NCBI RefSeq assembly: GCF_030549615.1
Contig: NZ_CP130832.1
Coordinates: 4,622,501 to 4,681,496, forward strand
Origin: Stenotrophomonas sp. 610A2
GTDB lineage: Bacteria > Pseudomonadota > Gammaproteobacteria > Xanthomonadales > Xanthomonadaceae
Direction: 5' to 3'
DNA: 58,996 bases
Shown: positions 26,982 through 35,490 of the stretch, one piece after another
Numbering within the stretch: position 1 is the stretch's first letter
Layout: the number at the start of each line of letters is the position of its first letter
Translations under genes and position numbers: made by a program
The notes under the pieces: generated by a model
Databases searched by the model: none
What the model saw: the letters and a program-made list of their open reading frames with translations, nothing else
What the model was told of the DNA's origin: nothing

Positions 26982-29900
26982 GCGCCGGCTCCGTTCATGA
27001 CATCGGTTTCAGCGTCGAAATCGGGCAAAACGCGGCCCTCGCGCAGCGCGGTAAATATCAACAAGGCGTTGTGGATAAATCTGTGAGTAGTGCTTGGCGA
27101 AACGAACGGATCGGCGCCGCGCAAGGCCAATTGCAGGGCTTCGCCGTTGCGCTCGCCCCAGCTGTGTTCGCTGCCGAACCAGCGCGCATGCGCGGCGTTT
27201 TCACGTTTGTCATCGTCGGCGTTGTAGATCTCCCAACCGGTGTATGGGGCGAACAGCAGCGGTGCCTGCATTCCTTCGGAACGCAGGCGCAGCAAGGCTT
27301 TCAAGGCTGTCTGCGCAGCCTCTGATGACAGCTCTGGAAGGCGATGTGGACCGTATCCAGCCTGCCCGTTGTCATGGAACTGCAGCATCGCTGACTGTGC
27401 ACCAGCAGCGTTGGCCAGCAGCCAATCCAGTCCACCGCGCAGCACATAGGCCACCCCCGGCGCACCCGCCTGCAGGCGAATCAGACCCTGTGGATGAATT
27501 TGATCGACACGCCCATGCAGGCGCAGGCCATCGAGCTGAACTTCGTAACGTTGCGAGCCCAGCGGCTGGCCGTCGTACCACTGCGAAAACGTTTCCGCGC
27601 AGGGCCGGATGCGGCTCAACATGCGTTCGAACTGCTGCCGCCCAAGCGCACCGGATGGCAACAACGCGCGGGCACGCAGGCGTTGGTACAGGCCAGCTTC
27701 GCGACCTTCCAGCAAGGCGCTCAGCACATGTTGCTGCAAGGACGAATGCAAGCGGCCACCGCTGGGCAGCAGCAGCGGCTCGATGTCTTCGCTGTCGTCG
27801 ATGTCACCGGCCAGGCGTAGGCCAAGTCGCTGATTCAGGAACTGCCCAGCCGGGTCACTGATGAAACGCCGCAATGCGTCCAGCGACAGGCTGTCGTCAT
27901 TGAGTGCGGTGGGCAGCGGCGCATTCAGCGGGCCGTCGAACCACGGCGCAAGCCGTTGCCGGCTGCCGCCGACCGCGCTGGCCGCCGGGTGCCACTGGCG
28001 CCGGTAGCTGAAACGGCGCGGCTCGCCATCACCTCCAAACGCCGCCGGTGCGAAGGGCTGCAACGGATGCCGCACCACCAGCTGCTTGCGCGCCGCAGCG
28101 CTGTCCAAGTGATACGCCGACGCAGCGTTGACCAGTTCGCTGACCAGCACCGAGGGTTCGCGCACGCTGCCATCGCGGGCATCTGCGCCGAGGTAGCTCA
28201 GGTAAAACACGTCCTGGGCCGAGGCGAACAGCTGCAGGAACAGGAAGCGGTCGTCCTCGCGCAGTGAGCGGTCGCCGTAACGGCGCCGCTCGGTGCCCAG
28301 CTCCGCAGTGAGTCGGCTCAGGCCGGCAGCCGGGTCGCGGCGCGGGAAATCGCCGTCGTTCAAACCCAGCACGCAGATCACCCGGAACGGCAGCAGGCGC
28401 ATCGGCACCATGCGCCCGAAGCTGATACCGCCGGTCAGCAGCGGCGCGCGGGTATCGGCCTCGGACAGCACCGAGGCGAAATGTGCGCGCACGACTTCGG
28501 CCGGTACCGGCGCTTCGAAGCCGGCGGTTTTGGCCTCTTCGGCGAATTCGTTGACCAGTTTGCGCAGACGGTCCAGCGCGCGCACAGCGGAAGGCTCGGT
28601 CGGCGTTTCCGGCAACAGCGCCAGCAACAAGCCGAGCAGGCGTTCGCGCCATTGGTTGGGAGTCAGTGCTTCGGCCAGGGTTTTCTGGTGGCGGGCGAGA
28701 ACACGCAGCAGGCGGATCAGCGCATCGAGTGCAGCCAGACCGCCGCCTTCCAGCTCCGGCCACGGCGCAACACCGCCTATGTCCTCATCGCTGCCGCTGG
28801 CGTGACCAAGCAGCAGCCGGTCCAGTGCGAACTGCCAGGTGTAGGCATCGTCGGCAGGAGCCTGATGCTGCTTGCGATGGCCTGCATCCAGGCCCCAGCG
28901 CACGCCCGCGGCCTGCAGCCAGCCGTGCAGGAGTTCGAATGCAGCTGCGTCCAGACCAGAGGCGGACGCCAGCGGTGCGCTGGACAGCAGGTCGAGGACT
29001 TCATTGAGGCCGAAGCGCGATACCGGCAGGCCCAGCAGCTGCACGAACACCTCGGCCAGCGGCTCACCCTGCAGCGGACTGGCATCGGCCAGTGCCCACG
29101 GAATATGCGCATCGTTGCCGCCACGGCCGCCGAACACCGATTCCAGGTAGGGCACGTAGGGATCGATATCCGGCGCCAGCACTGCGATCTCGCGCGGCTG
29201 CAGTGGCGGATCGAAGCGCGGGTCTTCCAGCAGCGCGCGCAGCTGCTCATGCAGCACCTGCATCTCGCGCAGGCGGGTGTGACAGGCGTGGATCTGGATG
29301 CTGGGGTCGTCCACCCGCAGCGCTTCGCGCAACGGTGGCGAGGGCAGCGCGCGGCGGTGGAACAGGTCGGCCTGCAGGCGGTGCAGCAGGCTGTCGCCGA
29401 GCCCGCCATCATCAAGCCCGGGGACTGGAATACTTTCCGGGTCCACATAGGCGGCGATTTCGCCGCTGGGGTGGACCACTTCGTAGTCGCCCAGCACCGC
29501 CATGAAGTCGCGGCCGGCCTCACCCCAGGCCTGCAACAAGGGGTTTTCACCGGCTTCGGTGCCGAATGGCTCGGCCAGTCCGCTGCGCAGCTTTTCCTTC
29601 AGCGTCTGCAGATCGCCCCAATAGGAACGGGTCGGGGTCGGCATATAGAAGTGCAGCGTGCCGACCCGCGCCTGGGTGGCGATCACCCGCAGCACGTCCG
29701 GCGAGACATTGAGCGTGGCGAAAGCGAACAGGCGCTGCGGCAGCCCTTGCGGCAGCGGTTGGTGCGCGCCTTCGAAGCGGGCCAGGTAGTCGTTGATTCG
29801 GCGTGCGCGGTAATTCTGGCCACCAGCAATATGCCGCCACAGGATGGCCTGCGGGTCGTCCGGCTCGGCACCGTCCTCCCAGCGCAGCAGCCAGTCGCGA

Positions 29901-30346
29901 CGCCAGGCCTGGTACTTCTCGAACACCCCGCCCAGCTCGGCCGCCAGCGCCCACGGTCGCAGTGGATCGTTGCGGTCAAGGTAGGCACGCAAGCCGGCCA
30001 TCGCCGGTTTCTGCATCAAGCTGCTGTCGGTCAACGCCCCGTACAAGCGCCAGTGCAGGCCCGTAGCACCAAGATCATCGCGCTCGCCCGGCACATTGGC
30101 CTTCAACGCCTTGGCGACGAACTCGCCCGGGGTCAGGAACTCCAGGTTGGCGGACACACCGTACTCGGCGGCCAGGGTCGACTGCAGCCAGCGGCGCATC
30201 GCCACCTGCGGAATCAGGACGATGTCGGCAGCCAGCAAGGGCTGGCCGGGCGCCGGCTCGCGCAGCGCATGGGCCAACAGCTGGGCCAACACGTCCAGGG
30301 CATTGGAGTGGTACAGGCGGAAATCGGGGGCATTGCTCATCGCCAC
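26978..30346 (-). CDS. recC: Exodeoxyribonuclease V gamma subunit RecC
   Basis: 1122 residues. RecC is a catalytically dead helicase/nuclease-fold subunit that scans for Chi and splits the DNA strands. Recognisable stretches: FRLYHSNALDVLAQLLAHAL at the start, ILIPQVAMRRWLQ-type sequence (IVLIPQVAMRRWLQSTLA), VRAHFASVLSEADTRAPLLTGGISFGRMVPMRLLPFRVICVLGLNDGDFPR as separate conserved blocks, and LSYLGADARDGS. It is the first gene of the recCBD operon. The 158 bases upstream (30347-30504) hold no gene; its promoter should be there. Confidence 0.95.
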   Translation of the reverse strand: MAMSNAPDFRLYHSNALDVLAQLLAHALREPAPGQPLLAADIVLIPQVAMRRWLQSTLAAEYGVSANLEFLTPGEFVAKALKANVPGERDDLGATGLHWRLYGALTDSSLMQKPAMAGLRAYLDRNDPLRPWALAAELGGVFEKYQAWRRDWLLRWEDGAEPDDPQAILWRHIAGGQNYRARRINDYLARFEGAHQPLPQGLPQRLFAFATLNVSPDVLRVIATQARVGTLHFYMPTPTRSYWGDLQTLKEKLRSGLAEPFGTEAGENPLLQAWGEAGRDFMAVLGDYEVVHPSGEIAAYVDPESIPVPGLDDGGLGDSLLHRLQADLFHRRALPSPPLREALRVDDPSIQIHACHTRLREMQVLHEQLRALLEDPRFDPPLQPREIAVLAPDIDPYVPYLESVFGGRGGNDAHIPWALADASPLQGEPLAEVFVQLLGLPVSRFGLNEVLDLLSSAPLASASGLDAAAFELLHGWLQAAGVRWGLDAGHRKQHQAPADDAYTWQFALDRLLLGHASGSDEDIGGVAPWPELEGGGLAALDALIRLLRVLARHQKTLAEALTPNQWRERLLGLLLALLPETPTEPSAVRALDRLRKLVNEFAEEAKTAGFEAPVPAEVVRAHFASVLSEADTRAPLLTGGISFGRMVPMRLLPFRVICVLGLNDGDFPRRDPAAGLSRLTAELGTERRRYGDRSLREDDRFLFLQLFASAQDVFYLSYLGADARDGSVREPSVLVSELVNAASAYHLDSAAARKQLVVRHPLQPFAPAAFGGDGEPRRFSYRRQWHPAASAVGGSRQRLAPWFDGPLNAPLPTALNDDSLSLDALRRFISDPAGQFLNQRLGLRLAGDIDDSEDIEPLLLPSGGRLHSSLQQHVLSALLEGREAGLYQRLRARALLPSGALGRQQFERMLSRIRPCAETFSQWYDGQPLGSQRYEVQLDGLRLHGRVDQIHPQGLIRLQAGAPGVAYVLRGGLDWLLANAAGAQSAMLQFHDNGQAGYGPHRLPELSSEAAQTALKALLRLRSEGMQAPLLFAPYTGWEIYNADDDKRENAAHARWFGSEHSWGERNGEALQLALRGADPFVSPSTTHRFIHNALLIFTALREGRVLPDFDAETDVMNGAGA

Positions 30347-30504
30347 ATCTTGCCGCAGTGGGATGGTTTCGACGAGTAATCTGGGAGGTGGTTGGGTGAG
30401 TCAGGGGCTGGAAGGCAACATTTGGCCTAGCTACGTCCGATGGCAAGGTGTCGCATGGGGCTCCACTTCAACCGACAACTACCGAGCCGGAGCGTGATAA
30501 CGCC

Positions 30505-31071
30505 TCATTCGCGAGAAACAGCTGCGCCCCCATCGCGCTCTATAAGCAGCGCTGTGTATACAGTCCTCGCACCTGGAAACACGTCACTCGGCTCAAGATA
30601 GAACCGGAAAATCGCAGTGATACTTGATGATCGCAACGTCGCTCTGGATAGATCGTGACTGGAAATAGACCAAGGAATGCGGATAGTTTGCCCAGGCGCC
30701 AACATTTCAAACTTATCGCGTAAGCGAGGGTTGGGCGGCCCCATACACAAGCGAGTTTCCTTGTTTGATTGGTTGTCGACAAGAATGATCTTCGGCCCCC
30801 GTTTGCGAAGGTACTCCACAGGTAGGACCGCGTTCTCTTCACCTGTGTTCACAAGCAGCAACTCCACCGCGATTGTCTCGCCGGTGAAGCGACAGGGATC
30901 ACCGGTCAAGCAACGCGCACGCAGTTCGAGCGTTGGGGCAGCTTCTGTACACATCGCAATCGACGGCACCGTCGCGATTATCGCAACGACGCCCCGCAGG
31001 AAGTGGCGAGCGAAAAGCAATGCAGTCTTGATCGCAAGCGCCCCTGCTACCTTAATAGCGCGACCATGCAT
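30505..31071 (-). CDS. Exported paralogous protein, candidate immunity protein 2 of the PAAR-metzincin cassette
   Basis: 188 residues from the ATG at 31071, which has GGAAG 8 nt upstream (a GTG at 31125 and an ATG at 31107 are alternatives). A basic, hydrophobic N-terminus (about residues 14-40, ending VPSIAMC) looks like a long signal or membrane anchor. The mature part is clearly related to the neighbouring 165-residue protein: ELRARC.G.PC.FTGE, LP.EYLR.RGP, LVDN.S.KE.RL.MGPP and APG..IRIPW. The beta-rich pattern suggests an immunoglobulin-like sandwich. Position just after a PAAR protease and export to the periplasm suggest an immunity protein. I recognise no named family. G+C is lower than in flanking genes. 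Confidence 0.65.
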   Translation of the reverse strand: MHGRAIKVAGALAIKTALLFARHFLRGVVAIIATVPSIAMCTEAAPTLELRARCLTGDPCRFTGETIAVELLLVNTGEENAVLPVEYLRKRGPKIILVDNQSNKETRLCMGPPNPRLRDKFEMLAPGQTIRIPWSISSHDLSRATLRSSSITAIFRFYLEPSDVFPGARTVYTALLIERDGGAAVSRE

Positions 31072-31166
31072 GGTTGCAACTTCCGAGAACGGCCCCTCAT
31101 GCTGCATTGCTGATGCTTCTCTCACAATGTTCTACTGGCAGTTGAATGGCCGTCGTTATCTTCAAC

Positions 31167-31664
31167 TTATTCATTGATCCATCTTGCGTCGACAATATGC
31201 AGCTGCGAGCTAACAAATGTGGAGTCTTCAAAGGATTTTCGCGGCGTCAGATGAAAAGTAAATTTTGCCGTTATATCGATAGGCCGCAATGCGAAAGTCA
31301 CGATATGGGAATCAGGTATCCACCATGGGATCCGGATCATTTCCCCAGGAGCAACCGTTTGTAGCTTGTCGATCAGGTGGGCCTTTGGTGGTCCCATACC
31401 CAACCTTTCCTCTTTTCCAGAATGATTATCGACAAGCGTCACGCGCGGACCACGGCGACGAAGGTACTCAATTGGGAGCGCGACAGGCTCTGATCCCGCA
31501 TTGAACAACTCGAGTTCCAGCGCGAACATTTCACCGGTGAAGTAGCACGGATTCCCCTCTATACAGCGGGCACGCAGTTCAATCATATATTTATCCTCCG
31601 CGTTGCTTGCCGATCCTGAGTTGGAAATGCTCATAAAGATGACGAACAGCAAGAAATTTCGCAC
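31167..31664 (-). CDS. Exported protein, candidate immunity protein 1 of the PAAR-metzincin cassette
   Basis: 165 residues with a clear Sec signal peptide (MRNFLLFVIFMSISNSGSA). The mature region shares ELRARC.G.PC.FTGE, LP.EYLR.RGP, LVDN.S.KE.RL.MGPP and APG..IRIPW with the next gene downstream; two conserved cysteines could form a disulfide. Its start lies inside the last 34 bases of the PAAR gene, so the two are co-transcribed and probably coupled. This is the layout expected for an effector and its periplasmic immunity protein. The N-x-G and APG...IPW pattern recalls Ig-like protease-inhibitor folds such as BsuPI, but that likeness is impressionistic. Confidence 0.7.
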   Translation of the reverse strand: MRNFLLFVIFMSISNSGSASNAEDKYMIELRARCIEGNPCYFTGEMFALELELFNAGSEPVALPIEYLRRRGPRVTLVDNHSGKEERLGMGPPKAHLIDKLQTVAPGEMIRIPWWIPDSHIVTFALRPIDITAKFTFHLTPRKSFEDSTFVSSQLHIVDARWINE

Positions 31665-32746
31665 GCGAACTGCCTCCCAATTTCTTTTGTTAGAAGCTCC
31701 TGAACTTCAAGACCGATGTTCCATGCGTGCCGGGGTTGCACGCCCCGAAGGTACTCATTGAACAGAAAGGTGCTAGATGGCTCAGGCGGCAAGCTGGAAG
31801 AGCGCGTCACAAGTACATTTGGACTGAGGGTTCCGTCAGGCAGGAAGTAGCTGATCATATTGGGCGCTGGCTGATCCGGATCCATGTATTCATCTGGTAG
31901 CCCAAGGCAGTGTCCGAATTCATGCGCATACACCCACTCATCGGTGTTTATGTTGACGAAAATCCCTTTCCCTTTGACCTCCTCGCGCGGATATACGTCG
32001 TGCAAGTACAGCACGTAGTCCTCTCCTGAAGACACAAATTCAAGCGAGTACCGAATTGGAAAATTTCGACTCCCACATAGTGGATCCGTAAGCTTCAGGT
32101 TGAACTGCCCGTTGAGAACCTGGTTGATACCAAGCTGCATACGTTCCTTAGCTACGTCGATATCTGCATTGGACACAACCCCGCGCTTGACGATTCTGAT
32201 TTTTGCGGTCACCTCGATATCGCCGCCAGACTTCAACGGGACATCTATGCGAAAGCTGGAAATCAAGTCGTATTCGAGAAGCACACCATCAGAAGCGTAG
32301 GACTCAAAATAGCGGTTGTCCGGATACTCCAAAACCTGGCAACTATGATCATTGAGCCAACATTGCTCTGGCTGGTCCGGCGGCGTTCGAGTGTTGGTCA
32401 AAGAGGAAGTAGTTGGCTTCACTGATGGCACTTGGATCAGATCGACAGTTTTCGCCGCCGCAGCAGCAAGCCGCGCACCACCCGCACTCACATGCGCCAA
32501 CTGCTGCTTGCCCGCCAACAACGCGCAGCCACAACTGGCTTTGTCGCCATGCCGCGCGACCGGCTGGCCATCGATGACCAGCGTTGCATCGCCGGTGAGA
32601 ATGGAGCCCGGTCCATGGCGGGCGCAGATGACGCGATCACCGATTCGCGCCACCGCCCGGCCTTCGATATCGGTCTGCGGTGAGCCGGTCAGTACCGAAC
32701 CACCGGCTTGCAGGGCGTCGCCTACTACGATCAGCGTCCTTGCCAT
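31631..32746 (-). CDS. PAAR-domain protein with C-terminal metzincin-like zinc protease (candidate T6SS effector)
   Basis: 371 residues from the ATG at 32746 (GGAGGGG about 9 nt upstream). Residues 1-85 are a PAAR domain (GDALQAGGSVLTGSP, GDRVICARHGPGSILTGDATLVIDG, GDKASCGC), the sharp tip that caps the type VI secretion spike. After an Ala-rich linker (85-130) the C-terminal region carries HEFGHCLGLPDEY (275-287), an HExxHxxGxxD zinc-binding site, and NMISY (296-300), which fits the Met-turn of metzincins. No T6SS structural gene is in the window, so the delivering apparatus must be elsewhere. Two related exported proteins follow. The target is unknown; exported partners suggest that the protease acts in the periplasm. 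Base composition is more A+T-rich towards the 3' end. Confidence 0.85.
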   Translation of the reverse strand: MARTLIVVGDALQAGGSVLTGSPQTDIEGRAVARIGDRVICARHGPGSILTGDATLVIDGQPVARHGDKASCGCALLAGKQQLAHVSAGGARLAAAAAKTVDLIQVPSVKPTTSSLTNTRTPPDQPEQCWLNDHSCQVLEYPDNRYFESYASDGVLLEYDLISSFRIDVPLKSGGDIEVTAKIRIVKRGVVSNADIDVAKERMQLGINQVLNGQFNLKLTDPLCGSRNFPIRYSLEFVSSGEDYVLYLHDVYPREEVKGKGIFVNINTDEWVYAHEFGHCLGLPDEYMDPDQPAPNMISYFLPDGTLSPNVLVTRSSSLPPEPSSTFLFNEYLRGVQPRHAWNIGLEVQELLTKEIGRQFACEISCCSSSL

Positions 32747-33112
32747 CGTGCTCGGCCCCTCCGTGGCCGATGCATTGAATGCAGTCGGTCCCGACCTTAG
32801 GCGGCCTCTTCCTGATCAGGAATCGGATACGTCTGGAAATGGCGTAGGCGTCCAGCCCGGCGGCTAATCGTTGTTTACAGAGGCAGCCGTGGGATATCGC
32901 CGATGCCGCCAGGGCATCAGCACCCGTCACAGGCTGTGCACAGATCCCCGGACACCGATTCGGCCACGGGGGAGACAGTGTGTTGCCACCAATACTGAGC
33001 TTCCGTGCATCCCCGGAGCCGCGCGGGGTGCGACAATACTGCACGGTCCAGTACGCTTATGTTCAGGCGCTGCTGGCAATCCTAGAACGTTGGTTTTCCG
33101 TTAAAGGCCGTC
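32747..33112. other. 366-base gap without a recognisable gene
   Basis: Divergent spacer between the PAAR gene and mlaF. It must hold both promoters, but I see no convincing -35/-10 pair, repeat or RNA motif, and the short open frames in it show no family features. Confidence 0.5.
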
Positions 33113-33910
33113 ATGCCCTCAGCCCGGACTCCCTTGGTGCAGTTGTCCAACGTGCGAATCGATCGCGGCGGACGCACCATTCTGCGCGACGTTTCGCTGC
33201 AGGTACCGCAAGGCAGCATCACCGCCGTGCTTGGTCCTTCGGGCAGTGGCAAGTCGACGATGCTGGCGGCGCTGACCGGTGAATTGCGGCCGGTATCCGG
33301 CACGGTGCAGCTGTTTGGTCGGGATATCCCGCACGGCAACCGTGACCTGCTGGAGATGCGCAAGAACGTCGGCGTGCTGCTGCAGGGCAATGGTCTGCTG
33401 ACCGACCTGAGCGTGGCCGACAACGTTGCGCTGCCGCTGCGTGCACACACCAAACTGCCCGAGCCGGTGCTGCGCCGCCTGGTACAGATGAAGCTGCATG
33501 CGGTCGGCCTGCTGGCCGCTGCCGACGCCTGGCCGCGCGAGCTGTCCGGCGGCATGGCGCGGCGTGTGGCGCTGGCGCGCGCATTGGCGCTGGACCCGCC
33601 GTTGATGATCTACGACGAGCCGCTGACCGGGCTGGACCCGATCGCCTCGGGCGTGATCATGAGCCTGATCCAGCGTTTGAACGACAGCCTGGGCCTGACC
33701 AGCATCATCGTCAGCCACCATGTCCACGAGACCCTGCCGATCAGTGATCAGGCGGTGGTGATCGCCAATGGCGGCATCGTGTTCTCCGGCACGCCGGACG
33801 AACTGCAGGCCAGCACCGACCCGCTGGTGCGGCAGTTCCTGCACGGGCAGCCGGACGGCCCGATCCCGTTTGACGCACCGACACGCAATTACGGGTTGGA
33901 GAACGCGTGA
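33113..33910 (+). CDS. mlaF: Phospholipid ABC transporter ATPase MlaF
   Basis: 265 residues. ABC ATPase with Walker A GPSGSGKST (about 42-50), Q-loop VGVLLQGNGLL, signature LSGGMARRVALARAL, Walker B LMIYDEPLTGLDP and switch His in IIVSHHV. The LSGGMA signature and LLQGNGLL are typical of Mla/Ttg2-type ATPases. First gene of an mlaFEDCBA operon that moves phospholipids between inner and outer membranes to keep lipid asymmetry. Confidence 0.95.
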   Translation: MPSARTPLVQLSNVRIDRGGRTILRDVSLQVPQGSITAVLGPSGSGKSTMLAALTGELRPVSGTVQLFGRDIPHGNRDLLEMRKNVGVLLQGNGLLTDLSVADNVALPLRAHTKLPEPVLRRLVQMKLHAVGLLAAADAWPRELSGGMARRVALARALALDPPLMIYDEPLTGLDPIASGVIMSLIQRLNDSLGLTSIIVSHHVHETLPISDQAVVIANGGIVFSGTPDELQASTDPLVRQFLHGQPDGPIPFDAPTRNYGLENA

Positions 33911-33940
33911 TGACAACCGTGCACGCGATTTCTGATACCT

Positions 33941-34083
33941 GCCCCCTCTCCCGCACAGCGGGAGAGGGCTGGGGTGAGGGCGCTTTTGAAGCACGTGGAG
34001 CAAAAGCTCCCCTCATCCGCCCTTCGGGCACCCCCGCCTTCGCGGGGGCAGGCCCTTCGTTCTCCCGCTTGCGGGAGAAGGGC
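33941..34083. repeat. Palindromic repeat pair inside the mla operon
   Basis: 33941-33984 (CCCCTCTCCCGCACAGCGGG plus a GGGCTGGGGTGAGGGCGC tail) and 34008-34083 (CATCCGCCCTTCGGGCACC, a CCCCCGCCTTCGCGGGGGCA hairpin and a CCCGCTTGCGGGAGAAGGG hairpin). They occupy most of the 214-base gap between mlaF and mlaE and are the same families that lie inside recD. Confidence 0.85.
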
Positions 34084-34124
34084 TTGTCGTCCAGCACCTT
34101 CAGTACTTCAAGGGACGCTAGCTG

Positions 34125-34874
34125 ATGCCCTTCACCTCCTCCATCCGCTCGCTGGGCCGCGCCGGGCTGTTCTCGCTGACGGTGCTGCGCGGCTCGTTGC
34201 CGACCCGTGACTTCCTGGCCGAGCTGACCCGCGAGATCTACAAGATCGGCGCGCGTTCGCTGCCGATCATCGCCGTTGGCGGTGCCTTCGTCGGCCTGGT
34301 GCTGACCCTGCAGGGCTACCGCACGCTGACCACGTTCGGTGCCTCCGATGCGCTGTCCACCCTGCTCGGCCTGTCGTTGTACCGCGAACTGGCACCGGTG
34401 CTGACCGCGCTGCTGTTCATCGGCCGCGCCGGCAGTTCGATCGCCGCCGAACTCGGCCTGATGCGGGCCACCGACCAGATCAAGGCGCTGGAGCTGATGG
34501 CCATCGACCCGATCGCCAAGGCGGTTGCGCCGCGCTTCTGGGCGGCGGTTCTGACCGTGCCGCTGCTGACCGGCATCTTCTGCTCGCTGGCCATTGCCGG
34601 TGGTTACTTCGAGGCCGTGCATGTGCTGGGCCAGGACAACGGCACGTTCTGGTCGGGGCTGCGCGGCAGCGTCGACTTCTGGGACGACTTTGCCGTGGCC
34701 CTGCTCAAGTCGGCGATCTTCGGCGGCACCGCGGCACTGGTGGCGGCCTATGTCGGCTTCCATGCCGAGCCGACCATCGAGGGCACCTCGGTAGCCACCA
34801 CCCGCGCGGTGGTGAACGCCTCGTTGCTGGTGCTGATGTTCAACTTCGTGCTGTCGGCACTGCTTTTCCAATAA
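34125..34874 (+). CDS. mlaE: Phospholipid ABC transporter permease MlaE
   Basis: 249-residue inner-membrane protein of the MlaE/TrnE family with five or so hydrophobic helices. Conserved features are VGGAFVGLVLTLQGY, LYRELAPVLTALLFIGRAGSSIAAELG and the family-typical LMRATDQIKALELMAIDP. It forms the membrane part of the MlaFEDB complex. Separated from mlaF by repeats but in the same direction and in standard order. Confidence 0.96.
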   Translation: MPFTSSIRSLGRAGLFSLTVLRGSLPTRDFLAELTREIYKIGARSLPIIAVGGAFVGLVLTLQGYRTLTTFGASDALSTLLGLSLYRELAPVLTALLFIGRAGSSIAAELGLMRATDQIKALELMAIDPIAKAVAPRFWAAVLTVPLLTGIFCSLAIAGGYFEAVHVLGQDNGTFWSGLRGSVDFWDDFAVALLKSAIFGGTAALVAAYVGFHAEPTIEGTSVATTRAVVNASLLVLMFNFVLSALLFQ

Positions 34875-34965
34875 GTAACCCCCAAAGCCTGCGCTAGTGC
34901 GCGGAACCAACGAACAACCCGCTTCGCTTCGCGAAGCACCAGATGGATCAGGAGTGAGACACAAC

Positions 34966-35490
34966 ATGGCCATCCGTGGACCCAGACTCGAATTTTCCGT
35001 TGGCGCCTTCCTGCTGCTGGCCTTGGCCTCGCTGCTGGTACTGGCCGTTGCCTCGACCAACCAGCGCTTCGGCACCGGCGGCGGTGGCTACGAACTGAAG
35101 GCACGCTTCAGCCAGATCGGCCAGCTGCGCAAGCAGGCGCCAGTGAAGGTCGGTGGCGTGACCATCGGCCAAGTAGCTGACATTCAGCTCGACCCGATTA
35201 AATACGATTCCATCGTCACCCTGTCGCTGGACAGCAAGTTCAAGGACCTGCCCGCCGATACCTCCGCCGGCATCTTCACCAGCGGTCTGCTGGGCGAAAG
35301 CTACATCGGCCTGCAGCCCGGTGGTGATCCGGACGTGTTGAAGTCCGGTGATGAAATCGTCTTCACCCAGCCGGCGGTAGACCTGCTGCAGCTGGTTGGC
35401 AAATACATGTTCAGCGGTGGCGGCAATGCCGGCGCTGCTGCAAACGAAACCCCCGGCGCAGACGCGCCCGCAACGGAACCGCAACCATGA
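34966..35490 (+). CDS. mlaD: MCE-domain phospholipid-binding protein MlaD
   Basis: 174 residues from the ATG at 34966. One N-terminal transmembrane anchor (VGAFLLLALASLLVLAVAS) is followed by an MCE domain (about 40-118: YELKARFSQIGQLRKQAPVK, VGGVTIGQV, GLLGESYIGLQPGG) and a Gly/Ala-rich tail. It forms the hexameric periplasmic ring on the transporter. The frame extends upstream to 34897, but GGAG at 34951-34954 and the anchor position favour this start. Ends 4 bases inside mlaC. Confidence 0.95.
   Translation: MAIRGPRLEFSVGAFLLLALASLLVLAVASTNQRFGTGGGGYELKARFSQIGQLRKQAPVKVGGVTIGQVADIQLDPIKYDSIVTLSLDSKFKDLPADTSAGIFTSGLLGESYIGLQPGGDPDVLKSGDEIVFTQPAVDLLQLVGKYMFSGGGNAGAAANETPGADAPATEPQP

Noticed and set aside
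28481..30379. Open frame of 632 codons on the plus strand opposite recC
   Set aside because: Shadow of recC with no domain features; recC is certain.
32637..33044. 135-codon minus-strand frame upstream of the PAAR gene
   Set aside because: No domain, Arg/Cys-rich translation, and it overlaps the true PAAR start, which has a strong ribosome-binding site.
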